A stretch of DNA of 64,000 nt from Entomortierella parvispora. Lineage: Eukaryota > Mortierellomycota > Mortierellomycetes > Mortierellales > Mortierellaceae. Where the stretch lies: the NCBI GenBank assembly GCA_963573315.1, contig OY752142.1, forward strand, positions 2,852,001 to 2,916,000. The letters are read 5' to 3'. The stretch's first letter is position 1. The number at the start of each line of letters is the position of its first letter. A program made the position numbers and the translations under genes. This document shows positions 51,044-62,452 of the stretch, one piece after another. The notes under the pieces are model-generated. The model was not told the DNA's origin and searched no databases. It worked only from the letters and a program-made list of their open reading frames with translations.

Positions 51044-53848
51044 ATGACCACAGTGAGGCGTATGCCTCCCCTTCTGAAGGCTGACGCGAACGACTGTGAC
51101 AGATGCGGGAAGAACTTTGGCATCTTCACCAACAAGAAGAATTGCTTCAACTGCGGTACGAACTCGTCATTTCCTTGCTAACACGCTCTCGTCTCATCTC
51201 AGCAATGCTAAACGAGAGTAGAGGATTGGATGTCTAATGGACCCTCCGAATCTACATTACAGGACTTGTTGTTTGCGAGAGTTGCAGCAAATACAAGACA
51301 CCTCTACCCCAGTTTGGACATCTCAGGTACAAGGAGAGGACAGCAAGGGGAAGGGAGCCTAGCGCGGGTCTTGAATGATGCCACGATTTGTCGCGTGTAT
51401 AGCTTCTAACAGGGACAGCCCCATGGCTTTTAGACCAGTTCGATGTTGTGCCTATTGCGCACACTTTTTGCAGGGTAAGGACCCTTGAAGAGCAAAAGAA
51501 GTGGCCTGGCCATCCTATTTAACCCGCCTTATGGATTCATCCAACTGTCCCTCCTAGTCTCCAAGATGGACAAAGCTTCTCTGCTTCAGTTGAATATCAG
51601 GACTCTAAAAGGCTACTTGACGGCCTACAACATCTCGATCCTCGGCATGCTGGAGAAACAAGGTGAGGACTATCGATTGGGGCCAAAGTTGTCTCTGAAT
51701 ACATACTTGATCACTTACAACCACCTTGTCATCAATGGACAGATCTGGTAGACGCTATTCAGAGTAACCGACCTCTTTCAGAAGCATCGGAAACACACTT
51801 TCGGGAGAATATGCCGGACACAGTAGAAAACACCACCACATTCTACGAAGAGTTCTCTAACGTGGGCGGCATGTGGCAGGAGGTGGACCGAGGATCCATG
51901 GATAACTTTTTTTCCAAACTCTTTGGTAACGACGGCACTCCTTTGTCACCCAGCAAGTCCAAAACATCGCAGCCAGGTCAATCTCAGAGAAAGACGTCGA
52001 CTGGGTCAACAGCAAATACTCCAAATATGCCAAAACCTCAGTCGAGTACGACAACCCAGCACGAGCGTCCGCGATCGCAACAGTTCCAGCAACAACAACA
52101 ACAACAACAAAAGCAGCCGAAACCTCAGGCAGCATCCCAAGCGCAACCAGCGCCACAAAAACCGGCCGAGCTTTTTGCAGGGGCCTATCGACCAGTTTAC
52201 AACTCTTTCCCTACTACACCTCCCAGCGCGACATATACCAATCCTTATGGCCAGTCGACACCTTTTCCTAATTCAATGCCCGTGCCCATGCCAAACTCCC
52301 CTCCGTACACTCCTCCGCAAGCAACGTTTTATGGACATCAGCAACACCCAACTACGCCGACACCCCCCCATTCAGGACCCACGCCGTCATTCTTTGGCAC
52401 GTATCCACAAACGCAGCCAGGGCCGAATCCTCATCCATACCAACCCTTCCCACCTCAGCAACAGGGGTATTCTCCACAAAATTTCAGTCAGCAGCCGTAC
52501 CAGGCATACCCACTATACCAGCAGCAATATCCAGGAAAGTCAAATTCCACTTTTCCTCAGGCACAACCACAACACCAGACATATCCACAATACCCTCCTC
52601 AGCACCAGTACCAGTACCACCACCAGCCTCATCACCACCATGAGCATCAGCATCAGCAACCAGTACCTCCGATGCAATCGCAGCCTGCACAGTCCTCCCA
52701 ACCATCATCCTCATATGGGTTCAGTGGATCGTCCAGTGCCTACTCCTCCTCTTCATATCGGCCAAATACCACGTACAATGCAGGCGATCGACCGCAAGCT
52801 TCAGCCAGTAGCAGCGATCGTCCAAACAGTCAATCGTCCCCCCAACCTTCCCCTAGACCTTCTCCCCAGCCGTCACCAAGACCAGCGGAGAGACCGACGG
52901 CGACGGATCCTCTACCGCAATCTCAACCCCGACCCCAGCCCCAGCCGGCGCCTCAACATACACCTCAACCGACACCGACCTCGCGACCCAATCCAACACC
53001 AGGCTCCTCGGGATTCAGGTCACCTCAAGATCGACAGGAGTACGCATACCAGCACCCGCCTGCCCCAGAGCCAAATCACACTCGCACTCATCACGAAATG
53101 CCTGAGAGCACTTCTCATGCCAGACAGACAAATCCCGATCCAGGTCACACCTCTTCTCCAGCATCTTCTTCCTCTTCTTCCTCCCGACCTAGAGTGTCTT
53201 CACGCGGGCCCCAAACTTCTCACAGTACCGCAGTCTTAACACTGGATGAAATTATCTCTTTGGATGTGGACACATCAACACTGTCGATCAAGGTCCTAAA
53301 ATCCCTTTTAGATACCAACTGTGTGACCTATGTTGGCGTGGTAGAAAAAACCGATCTGGTGAGTCGATTGAACCAGCTGATCTCTGAAAAAAAGGCGGAT
53401 CTAGCAGCGCAAAAGTCGAAGGATGATGTGGAGGCTGCTGCTGCCGCACGAAAGGAAAGTGGAAAAAATTCGCCCACCTCGGCCTCATCCACACATGGAG
53501 CGGATTCCTCTAATAACGGTGACGATAATCTGTGCAAGATCTGTTTGGATGCTTCGCTGAATTGCGTGATGCTCAATTGCAACCATATGTCTACTTGCAT
53601 GGACTGGTAAGGCCAAGTACAGCGCGCAGCTCTTTTTCTTTCCTTTTTTTTTTTTTTTTTTGGTTATGGAACACCCTTCCATCCGGTGCTCCGAGCAATT
53701 ACTCTCGCGTTCTCTCAATCTCACTTCTACTCTTCATCTTTCTCCAATGGCCCTCTGTTTTAGTGGCAAAAAAATAATGGACGGGCCGCGAACTTGCCCT
53801 ATCTGCCGAGAATATATTGTCAGACTTTTGCATGTCTTTAGAGCGTGA
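51044..53848 (+). CDS. FYVE-like/RING E3 ubiquitin ligase (RNF34/Rififylin-like)
   Basis: Encodes 763 residues in exons 51044-51155, 51263-51326, 51413-51474, 51558-51662, 51743-53606 and 53764-53848. The N-terminal zinc finger (about 18-78) has CDRCGKNFGIF, NCFNCG, VVCESCSKYKTPL and RCCAYC, a FYVE-related finger of the CARP type. A short SAP-like helical pair follows (residues 80-115), then about 440 residues of Gln/Pro/Ser/His-rich disordered sequence. A second SAP-like helix pair is near residue 600. The C-terminal C3HC4 RING is LCKICLDASLNCVMLNCNHMSTCMDC...CPICREYI, split by the last intron. The order matches RNF34/RFFL, which act in endosomal and apoptotic ubiquitination. The long insert is unusual. 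Confidence 0.86.
52085..52112 (+). repeat. CAA/CAG-type repeat encoding poly-Gln
   Basis: An in-frame CAA-rich tract within exon 5 of the RNF34-like gene gives about nine to ten Gln residues; further Gln-rich stretches continue to 52640. Confidence 0.8.
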
Positions 53849-53951
53849 TTCAACTGATCCATTTTCATCTAATAAAAGCGATCCATGGTGCAACGAGTAC
53901 TGTTTTTATTATTTATCTAATTTCTAGAACAGGTGCGGCTGAAGGGAGGCA

Positions 53952-56145
53952 TTACATCGTTCCCACAGACTCGAGACCCAAGAGCCAGAGTCCCTCCTCT
54001 AATACCTTTTTTGCGCACCAGAACAATAACCACCGTGCCTCTGCTACCTCTGGCTTCATACCCTTGACTCTCATGGTCCGATTGGCTTGACCAACCTCGG
54101 CGGCTAAATTAAAGAGGTAGAGTACCAACGGACTTGGGTCCAAGGTCGTGGAGACTGTACTGGAGGAGGAGGACACCAGATCCTCCCATTCCGAAAGAAC
54201 CTTTGCTAAAGCATACGCCTCGGGTATTTTCTGAAGTAGTAAAAGATCTGCTTGAGGGTTAAATCTGACTTGCGAGTTGCGTTCAATTCTGGGTAAAGGA
54301 CGAGAATGGCAACGGATTAGTGGGCTAACATTAAAAATTAAACCAAAATAACATCAATGCGAGCGGTTTGGGGGGGAATGGAGGATACACTTACCCACAC
54401 AATCTTGACTGGACATATTGCAGGAATACACCAGAATTGCCCTTCCCATCCAGGATCTTTGTCAAGTCCAATTGGATTTTCTTCCGCAGACGTGTTCCAA
54501 CACTAGCCACCACCAACGCCGAAGTACTCAAAATCGTCGCCATCCTTGACAACGAGGCCTCATCAAGCGCAGGTTTCTCTCCATAGTCATCGTCGTCCAA
54601 GTCATCACCATCCCCGCCCTGTGGATCGCCCCGGTTCTCTGCAACAACCTGCTTCATCCGATCTGTAGCGTAATCGACTAGACCACTTATACTCTTGTTC
54701 TCCAAAGGCGTATCGCCACTCCAAAGATCTGGTCCCGATGATGGATCATACAACACAACTTCAACCAGATCTCTCCATGACCCTGCTACGGACCGTTGAT
54801 GCCTTGTCTTTTTATCCTTACTATCCGATTCAATGCCGTCAGTCGGAATATCACCACTGGGATGCAATTCCTCGGCTGTGTCGTTGAAAATGATCCCGAG
54901 CAGACACAGCACCTGGTCCGCAAAGCGTTTTCGGCTCTCTGGCACGATCCAAATATACCGGGCACAGTTCTCGTTATGGTCCTTCAGGTGATGTGCCAAT
55001 TGCATCACAGTGCGCGTGACTGGGGTGGAGTTTTCGTACTCCATGGTCGAAGGGTCTGTGGAGAAGACCTTGACTTGACCAAGGCCCTGTGCAGCCAAAT
55101 CCACAAACGAGAAACCGTCTTCCGACCGTACTGCCTGAACAGCAGGATTCGCCTGAAAGGCCTGTTTCATCTTTTCAAATGCCCAGTCAGATTTGGCCAT
55201 GTTACTCTCTCCTCCCTGAATATGGTTGATCTCCTGATGGCGAATTGGACCCAAAAAGTCGAGGTATTCGTCCAAGGGTGCCTCGGTGTCCAGAATAGTG
55301 ATCGAGTTACCTAAAAGATCCGCATGGAAGGTTGAGTGGACCGGTCTTGATCCGCAAACATGTACTTGATTGCTCTCCTTCTACGTACCTGACGTGATAC
55401 CGATGTGTTCTACATCCCCTCCTCTTCCAGCGATCTGTCTCGCCGCCCTCTTTGCTCGCAGATTCATAAATCTACTGATGAATCCTCCGATGGCAACTCT
55501 TCGTAAACTAGAGTACGGGTCTTCGGCTTCCAACAACGGCAGAGCATTCACAATGACGAGTGAATCTTTGGCTCGGCATCGCTTTCCAAGAACAGTGTCC
55601 GACTCTTGTTGATTCTGGCTTGGAGCCTTGGGTGGGTTTAGGTCGCGCGAGATGGCAAGACAGGTGCGTCGGATAAGTTCCATGCGGTCTGGCTCAAACA
55701 TTAGCAAACTTTTGTTTGCTCCGAGGGACACTTTGGCGAGTAGCTTGGCATCTGTTGGGAGTACCAAGAGCTGCTCCAGAAGACCTTCTCGATGGTCGGG
55801 ACTATTGTTGTTGTTGATATTGTTTTCGGCATCTTTGTGGTTAATGTCCTCATTGGCGCCTCCTTTTATCTTGCTCTTGCGCGGGTTGTGTTGGGCAGGG
55901 AAGAGTCGTTGTACTGGCACAGTAAAGAGACTGTGCCCCTTGCCGCCACCTCCGGCCCTGGCCTTTGTCTCGTTCTGAATAAGAGGGAGAAGGTCCTCAA
56001 GTGGTCGTTGGAGTACGCGGGACAAATGAGACGCGATCTCTGCTCGAAATGTCGCCAGGGTCGACAGGACTGGACCTTCCTGCGATGCGTCGTGGGTTGG
56101 GCAGCTCATTCCTGCAGATGGATTCGACAAGGAGCCGCTGTTCAT
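53952..56145 (-). CDS. DALRD3-like protein (arginyl-tRNA synthetase-like DALR domain, no catalytic core)
   Basis: Encodes 669 residues in exons 56145-55389, 55310-54395 and 54288-53952. It lies 175 bp from the divergently transcribed RAM1 start. The C-terminal third resembles the ArgRS anticodon-binding DALR fold: LRKKIQLDLTKILDGKGNSGVFLQYVQSRLCGIERN at exon 2's end, then PLVLYLFNLAAEVGQANRT and a closing GLWLLGLESVGTM. No HIGH or KMSKS motifs were seen in the rest, which has HIQGGESNMAKSDW and long inserts. In animals DALRD3 is a cofactor of METTL2 in m3C modification of tRNA-Arg. A divergent ArgRS is the alternative, but the missing class I motifs argue against it. Confidence 0.65.
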
Positions 56146-56320
56146 TGCGTTCGAAGGAAGAAGGAGCAAAGGAGAATGGAGAGCGACGGGAGAGAAAAAA
56201 AAAGAAAAAAAGCGCGGCCGGGTCACGTGCCGCCTGTCACTTCACTTCACGAGCTGGTCGTCCCCCTTGTCCATTCTTCCCTCTCTCCCTCCTCAACCAC
56301 GCCTCTTCCTTACTTACATC
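56146..56320. promoter_or_regulatory. Compact 175-bp divergent promoter with CACGTG
   Basis: It is the only DNA between the DALRD3-like and RAM1 start codons. CACGTG at 56224-56229 sits in the middle, next to a purine-rich tract on the left and TCACTTCACTTCAC on the right. The short spacing makes shared regulation likely. Confidence 0.45.
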
Positions 56321-58041
56321 ATGGGTGTTCTTAAACGCAAGGGGTCGCTCAAGTCCTATGGTTACAATAACGATGGCTTCGAAACTCATTCCTCCGAGAT
56401 TCAGGTTAGTCTTCTCACTTTTCCATGCAAACTGGCGAGTTTGACGCGTTCAATGCATGCATGCATGCTGCAACGAGAAGACTGAGCCAGCTCTTTTATT
56501 TCAACCTGTAGGCCGAGACGGAAGAAGCGGTCGCCCGCGAGTTTTATCCGTACACAGATGAAGACTTGAACAAGCCTGTCGATGGGTAAGAGAAAACGAT
56601 ATTCCCCTTGTTGTCTTTCTGAATAAGGGACCTTCAATTCTCACACTTTTCCTCCTCCTCCTCCTCCCTCCCTCGCCCCCGGGGAAATCAACCACCATTA
56701 GAATTGAGCTTCGAAAACTTCGCCACGTCAAATTTGTCCTCGGAGCTTTGGATCATTTGCCCGGCTACTGGGCTGCCTTGGATGCCAGCAAACCCTGGCT
56801 CTGCTATTGGATTCTGCATTCTCTCGACTTGCTGGGTTACAAGATCCCAGATAGGATCGCACAGAGATGTATTTCAACCCTACGACAGATGCAATCACCC
56901 ACTGGAGGATTTGGTGGTGGACCTGGTCAGGCTTCTCATATCGCCACGACCTATGCGGCGGTCAATGCCCTGGCCATCATCGGAACGGATGAGGCCTTGT
57001 CTTTGATCAATCGGACGACACTCTTGGATTTCTTGTTGAGATGTAAAGAGACGGACGGTTCTTTCAGAGTCATGGAAGGCGGCGAGATTGACGTTCGAGG
57101 CTGTTATTGTGCCTTGTCCGCGGCCACGCTCACGAATATTTTGACACCAGAATTGACTAGGGGTGTGGCAGAATTTGTGGCAAGATGTCAGACACATGAA
57201 GGTGGACTTGGAGGATATCCTGGTGTGGAAGCTCATGGAGGGTATGCATTCTGTGGATTGGCGGCATTGGAACTTTTGGGACGGACGGACGTTTTGAACT
57301 TGGAGACTCTTGCCCGTTGGAGTGCTCGGAGACAGATGTCGTTGGAGGGCGGATTCCAGGGAAGGACCAACAAGTTGGTCGATGGCTGTTATTCGTTCTG
57401 GATGGGAGGCATGTTCCCTATTTTGGGCAAGATGCTGGAGGAAGCTGGATCTGAACAAGACCCATTGGAGTTTATTTACGATCGAGGTAAGCGAGCTACT
57501 ATCCATGCCCAAATCGCTTCCATTCACAGGCATCTTGAGCGTTTTTATTAATACTCCGTTTTGTTGCGATAGATGCTTTGCAAGAATATACTCTTGTAGC
57601 ATGCCAGTCCAAGAGTGGAGGTCTTCGCGACAAACCATCTACGTAAGAGCAGCCTATGTCTGTAGCTTCCTTTTGTTGTGGTGATGCTGAGAAGTAGAAT
57701 AAGGAATTGACGACATGATATGGCATGGTATTTTTCATTTAATTAGATCCGCGGATTATTACCACACTTGCTACACTCTCAGTGGACTCTCTTCCTCACA
57801 ACACCAAATTTCATTCAGACACGACTTGAAAGACATTGCCAAGGGTGGTTTGAGTGCGCTCCTCTGGACAGAGTCACCCGAAAAGAGACGTGTTGTGGGA
57901 TCACCCAGCAACGCTGTCGAGCCAACTCACCCTGTTCTTAACATTCGATTGGAGAAGGTTCGCCCGGTTCTCGTGTACTTTTATGGACAGGAGGCGAGGG
58001 ATGTCATAGAGGAAGTGGATATTGAGGTCATTCGATTCTAG
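56321..58041 (+). CDS. RAM1: Protein farnesyltransferase beta subunit
   Basis: Encodes 435 residues in exons 56321-56404, 56512-56585, 56702-57486, 57573-57642 and 57747-58041. With the alpha subunit Ram2 it transfers farnesyl to CaaX cysteines of Ras, G gamma and others. The alpha-alpha barrel prenyltransferase repeats are visible: SPTGGFGGGPGQASHIATTYAAVNAL, GSFRVMEGGEIDVRGCYCALSAA, GLGGYPGVEAHGGYAFCGLAAL and GGFQGRTNKLVDGCYSFWMGG. The zinc ligands are Asp and Cys in VDGCYSFW and His in ADYYHTCYTLSGL, the last formed after intron 4. The initial Met is at a TCATC ATGG context. Length is close to the yeast protein (431). Confidence 0.96.
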
Positions 58042-58244
58042 GAAACAAAAGAAAGGAGAAAGAAACCGACTATTTACTCGCCAAATAAAAAATCGCTTCA
58101 GTGGGGGTTTTTTTATCTTCTCTCTCTTAGGAGAAAGTGTCGCCTGGGCAATTTATTCGTGAACAAAGCGTTAACGGAAAGATATCCTGAAAGGCTTGAT
58201 GATGAAGAACCGATAGAGAGAGGGATAAGTCCTATCCTTCATAT

Positions 58245-58469
58245 CTATGGGATGGGACAGTCCGAGTAGCAACTAAGAAGCTTTTTCTGGTAGTAGGTTT
58301 CGCAGGAGCCCGGCCATCCACTGGAACCACAATGAGTGGCAGGGTTGTAATCATCCAGACAGAGCGAACGGCAAGTGGTTGCTCGTTTCGCGAGCACGGG
58401 CGATCCTTCCGAGGACGAGGTGACCATGACCAGGGCAATGGCAGCAGCGAGAACAACGGAGAACTTCAT
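58245..58469 (-). CDS. Small secreted cysteine-rich protein
   Basis: A single-exon gene of 74 residues. A typical signal peptide (about residues 1-22, hydrophobic core LAAAIALVMV) is followed by a short propeptide ending Lys-Arg, a Kex2-type site. The mature part is about 44 residues with six cysteines, in order CRSLC, HCGSSGW, SC, LLSC, DC. The even number of cysteines and small size fit a disulfide-bonded secreted peptide of the kind often studied as fungal effectors or antimicrobials. No family was recognised. It lies 203 bp downstream of RAM1 (convergent) and has a purine-rich + strand (CT-rich leader) on its promoter side. Confidence 0.75.
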   Translation of the reverse strand: MKFSVVLAAAIALVMVTSSSEGSPVLAKRATTCRSLCLDDYNPATHCGSSGWPGSCETYYQKKLLSCYSDCPIP

Positions 58470-59324
58470 GGCGATTCTTTTGGGTGAGAGTTGGGATTTG
58501 GATGGGCTTTGCTGGACCTGAGGGAGAAAGAGAAAGAGAAAGAGAGAATGAAGAAATGAAGGAGAGGAGTTGAGAGAATGAGGTTGGAAGGCTCGACGCG
58601 GACATTTTTATAGCCGTAGATGCTTCCATATTTGCACAGTTGTTTCCACCGTAGATTTGTAGATTCGTAGATTTGCTCCAGCCCAATGTCAAGTCAAGGG
58701 TGCGAGCGGTTTGCGAGGGAGAGGGCTTAGGAATTCCCTTTTCCTGAAACGAGGGGGAGCCATTGCTCAAGAGACAATGCGGCAAAGGATACCCTAGACC
58801 AGGCCGGTGTAGGATAGAAGAGCCGTGCCTGTGTTTGCGTAGGAATCGCGTCGGCAATTGTTATTTCCATTCCCGGTCTATGCGAGGCTTGGAGGAAAAG
58901 AAGAAGACAATGGGAGAGAAAAGGGATCGGATCGACAGTGAGAGCCCTGGGAAGACTAGCGCGGTAGATCGGGCAGATTGAGTGTGGTAGAGCAAAGAGA
59001 CAAAGAGATGGAGTCGTGTCCGTGTGCGCGTTTGCGCCATGGATCCGTTGGAGCCAAAAAAGATAGGCAAACACACAGCAGCTGAGACCAGACCAGACGC
59101 GTCTCTCTGTCACTTCTCGGGAGGAGAGGAAAAGAGTGAACACAAAAAACTCAAAAATCGGGGGAAGCGAATGGGGACATAAAAGAGCTCCTTCCTCCAT
59201 TCTTTGCATTCATTCATTCATTCATTCGCTCTTTCACCTTGCTCTGTATCAGCACTCCACCACCACCGCCTCACTTCTCCCCTCAACCTCTGCAAATACC
59301 CAATCAACCCAATCCCACCCGGAA
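58470..59324. other. Divergent upstream region of the small secreted protein and NGL2-like genes
   Basis: It is 855 bp with no supported gene. CATT repeats at 59206-59228 lie in the leader of the + strand gene. The minus-strand frame at 58727-59209 has mixed composition without a domain. Confidence 0.45.
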
Positions 59325-61385
59325 ATGTCGCGACCACACAGACGCATGCTCGCTTTGCCTTCCGCTGAGGCATTGACCCAAGGACCAAATGGATTGCGCC
59401 TCCGCAAGAAAAAGGATCGCTTCCTCTTCATGACCTACAACGTATGCACCGCGCCTCGCTACACCTTTTACCTTCTATCTCCTTCCAACAGAGCCTTCTG
59501 ACTCGTATCGATCCGGTCATATCCTCTGATTCTCGCTTTCTAAATCTTTTTTGTCTCGTCCTTTTGATCTTTTGCAGCTTCTGGCCCAGGCCTTGGTTCG
59601 TCGTGACATGTTCCCGCATTCCAGTCAGAAGGCACTCAAGTGGAAGTTCCGAAAGCAAAACATCCTCCAGGAATTTCTATCCTATGGACCTGATCTGGCC
59701 TGTTTGCAAGAAGTCGATTTTTGGGAAGATGTCTACCTTCCTTCCTTGACTAAGGCTGGCTATGAAACTGCCTATTACAAAAACGTCAACAAAAAACATG
59801 GCTGTGCTATCATTTGGCGAAAGACTCGGTAATACTTTACTCTTTACACGAAGTGGCGTAGACCTCCATCACAAGTCCTCGAAGGAGAAGAGAAGGGTAA
59901 TCTGATAACTGATCCTTTTCACCCTTTTTTTTTTTTATTTCGTAGATTTGAAAAGGAGGATCAATTGACTCTGGAATACGACGACATTGGTCAGCCCACG
60001 TTTACGACAGGAAATATCGGACTCATGGTAGCATTGAGGCCGTTGGCCCAAAAGGGCTTTGAGAATCCCGATCCGAATGCAGACATGGTTCTGCCTGAAG
60101 AGAACGAAAATGAGCAGAATGAAGATAATGAAGCTGGACAACCTGAAAAGATCCCCGGAGGACTTTTGGTCGCCACTGTAAGTCCAGAGCCGGCAGCGTC
60201 TTCAATAAGAACATGACATTCAGAGAACAAATGGATGAAAAAAAAATCGACTTTAATTTGCTGACTGGCTCATCTCTTTGTTGGTAGACGCATCTTTTTT
60301 GGAGACCCGACGGATCATATGAACGCCTTCGACAGGCGTCCGTCTTTGTGGAAAAGGTTCAAGAGTGGAACAAGAATTTCAACTACACGGTTCTTCTCGG
60401 TGGAGGTACAGAGCATGCTTTTGTCCTCGGCGCCGTGGTCATTACGAAGAAATAGGATCGAAACTAACCGCGATTTCATTTACGGGCAATAGACTTCAAT
60501 ACGACTCCAAGAGATGCAGCATACAGGGCTATGACCCGCAATAAGATGCCTCCCCATCAGATCCCCAATTTGGAAAAGTGGCTCATCGATGAAGTAGCGC
60601 GTGTTACGGAAGCTCAAGCACCTGCTGCTTCGAAAGAGGCTGATGATCCCGTAGACGAGCTGATTACCAAGACCAGCACTTTGGATTTGGACGCCAACAA
60701 GGACAAGGAAATACCATCATCCGATCTGCCTTACCGTGCGCCACCGACCGGTATCATCCTGCCAAAGAAGTCCACCTCCAGCACACCTAGTCCGCCCGCC
60801 GAAAAGAATGGAGACGATGACTCGTCCCCAGCTTTGACCATTGTCAATGCGGCCGAATTCGCAACCTCAGAGGATCCAAAGATCAAGAATCTGGCAGCAC
60901 AAGACTCCAAGGCCATGACTGAGGACGCGCCAGTTTACGCACCTCTTGAGGCGTTCACGCCTCCAAAAGATCTGTTGGCTGCCATCGAGTCCCATCCTCG
61001 GTGCATCAGCATCTACTCCCAGTACGAGACTTTGATCAAGAACAGTCCTGGCGAAAAACGCGATCCCGCCCTCCTCGCTGCTGTCGCTGCCGCTGAAGCT
61101 GCCGCAGTAGTTAAGGGCACTGCAGAGAAATCGACGGCGACCCCGGCACCTACGGAGCACATGCATGGCGAGCCGTCGTTCACAAACTTTGCCAATTGGT
61201 TCAAGGACACTCTGGATTACGTTTACCTTTTGGATGAACCGCTGCAGGCGGAGGGGGCGCGATTGGTCCCGCTCAAGCTTTTGGAGATCCCAGACGCGAG
61301 TTTCTTGGGACATGGATTGCCAGACGAGAACTTTTCCAGTGACCACCTTTGTCTTTTGGTCGAGTTTGCGATCTTGGCTCAATAG
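59325..61385 (+). CDS. NGL2: CCR4-type endonuclease/exonuclease/phosphatase-family RNase (Ngl2/Angel-like)
   Basis: Encodes 536 residues in exons 59325-59441, 59578-59828, 59946-60177, 60288-60405 and 60493-61385. The EEP fold is that of CCR4-like 3'-5' RNA exonucleases; yeast Ngl2 trims 5.8S rRNA. In order: FLFMTYNLLAQALVRRDMF (the N-terminal Asn), LACLQEVDFW (metal-binding Glu), THLFWRPDGS, LLGGDFNTTPRDAAYR and the final SSDHLCLLVEF with the catalytic Asp-His. There is a long insert after DFNTTP (about residues 265-440), rich in Ala, Glu, Lys and Pro. Yeast Ngl2 is also about 515 residues. An Angel-type role cannot be excluded. Confidence 0.86.
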
Positions 61386-62452
61386 ACAAGACTCACAGAA
61401 AATGTAAATAGACGAAAATGTGTTTTTTTTTCTTTAAAAATCCACCCTTTGCCAGCAAATTCGGTTTTTTTCTCCGTCACGTTTCTGTTGGGATGAAGCA
61501 TGGATGTAGCAGCCTTTTTCTTTCTTTCCCGTTATACCTCTTTTTGACGTCCGCCCCAGTGAAAGCTCCTCTCCGATGTAACCAACCCCAAGTGTTTTAC
61601 GCGACCATGAGATGACTATCAAGCGGTTACAATGTTGTCAAAGTTTCCCGTGCTTCGTGCTGCTTTTGTGTCTACAGCACTGGAAAAGGCGGTCGGTTTA
61701 TTTTGCGCGAGATGACTTGTTGTGCATGCACTCTTCTGAGACACGCCTGCATGGGGTTTTGTGTGACAATCTGAATGGGTGAGGAAACTTGTCAACAAAG
61801 CTGCAGGAAGGGGCACATTTTTACTGGAAACAGGGACAGTTTTACTGGATAAGGACAGTTGTACTGGATAAGAACAGTTGTACTGGATAAGAACAGTTGT
61901 ACTGGATAAGAACAGTTGTACTGGATGACAGGGACATATGTACCGGATGAAAGGGACAGTTGTACTGGATAAGGACAGTTGTACTGGATGACAGGGACAT
62001 ATGTACTGGATGAAAGGGGCCATTGTACTCGATGAAAGGGACAGTTGTACTGGATGAAAGGGATAGTTGTACTGGCTACCAAGGACAGTTGCACTGGATG
62101 AAAGGGACAGTTGTACTGGATGACTGGATAACAAGGACACTTGTACTGGAAGACAGGGATATTTGTACTGGAAGAAGGAGACAGTTGTACTTGATGACAG
62201 GGACAGTTGTACTAGATGAGAGGGGTATATAGGGCAGCTGCACTGGATGACTGGAATATCTGTACTGGATGACAGCTCTCTCTCTCTCTCTCCTTACCCT
62301 GGAGGCGTCTTTTACAGTAAATCTGGGTACAATAACATGGCGAACAGCTTGGCAGGACACTGGAGCCAAATACAATAGAAACGTCTACGCTACGATACTA
62401 TCATTAAGTAATGACTGAAACGATTTTATTATAGAACACACACACGAAATAC
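61386..62452. other. Intergenic: NGL2-like 3' region, minisatellite and eIF3g 3' UTR
   Basis: The genes on both sides converge here. After the minisatellite a CT dinucleotide run occupies 62275-62293. The minus-strand open frame at 61619-62140 is a read through the minisatellite and lacks any domain, so it was not called as a gene. Confidence 0.5.
61820..62274. repeat. Minisatellite of interleaved 19- and 22-bp units
   Basis: About twenty head-to-tail units share a TACTGGAT core and a (G/A)ACAGTTG end. Short units (19 bp) carry AAGGACAGTTG or AAGAACAGTTG after the core; long units (22 bp) carry GAAAGGGACAGTTG or GACAGGGACATATG. Two units near 62110-62250 are longer. Three consecutive identical AAGAACAGTTG copies (61868-61919) look recently duplicated. 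Confidence 0.93.

Noticed and set aside
51923-53239. 438-codon + strand ORF in a second frame of the RNF34-like exon
   Set aside because: It is a shadow of the Gln/Pro-rich coding tract; Arg/His/Ser-rich reading without domains, whereas the other frame joins the zinc finger and RING through good splice sites.
61619-62140. 173-codon minus-strand ORF across the minisatellite
   Set aside because: The repeat units are not multiples of three, there is no domain or signal, and openness follows from the stop-poor unit sequence.
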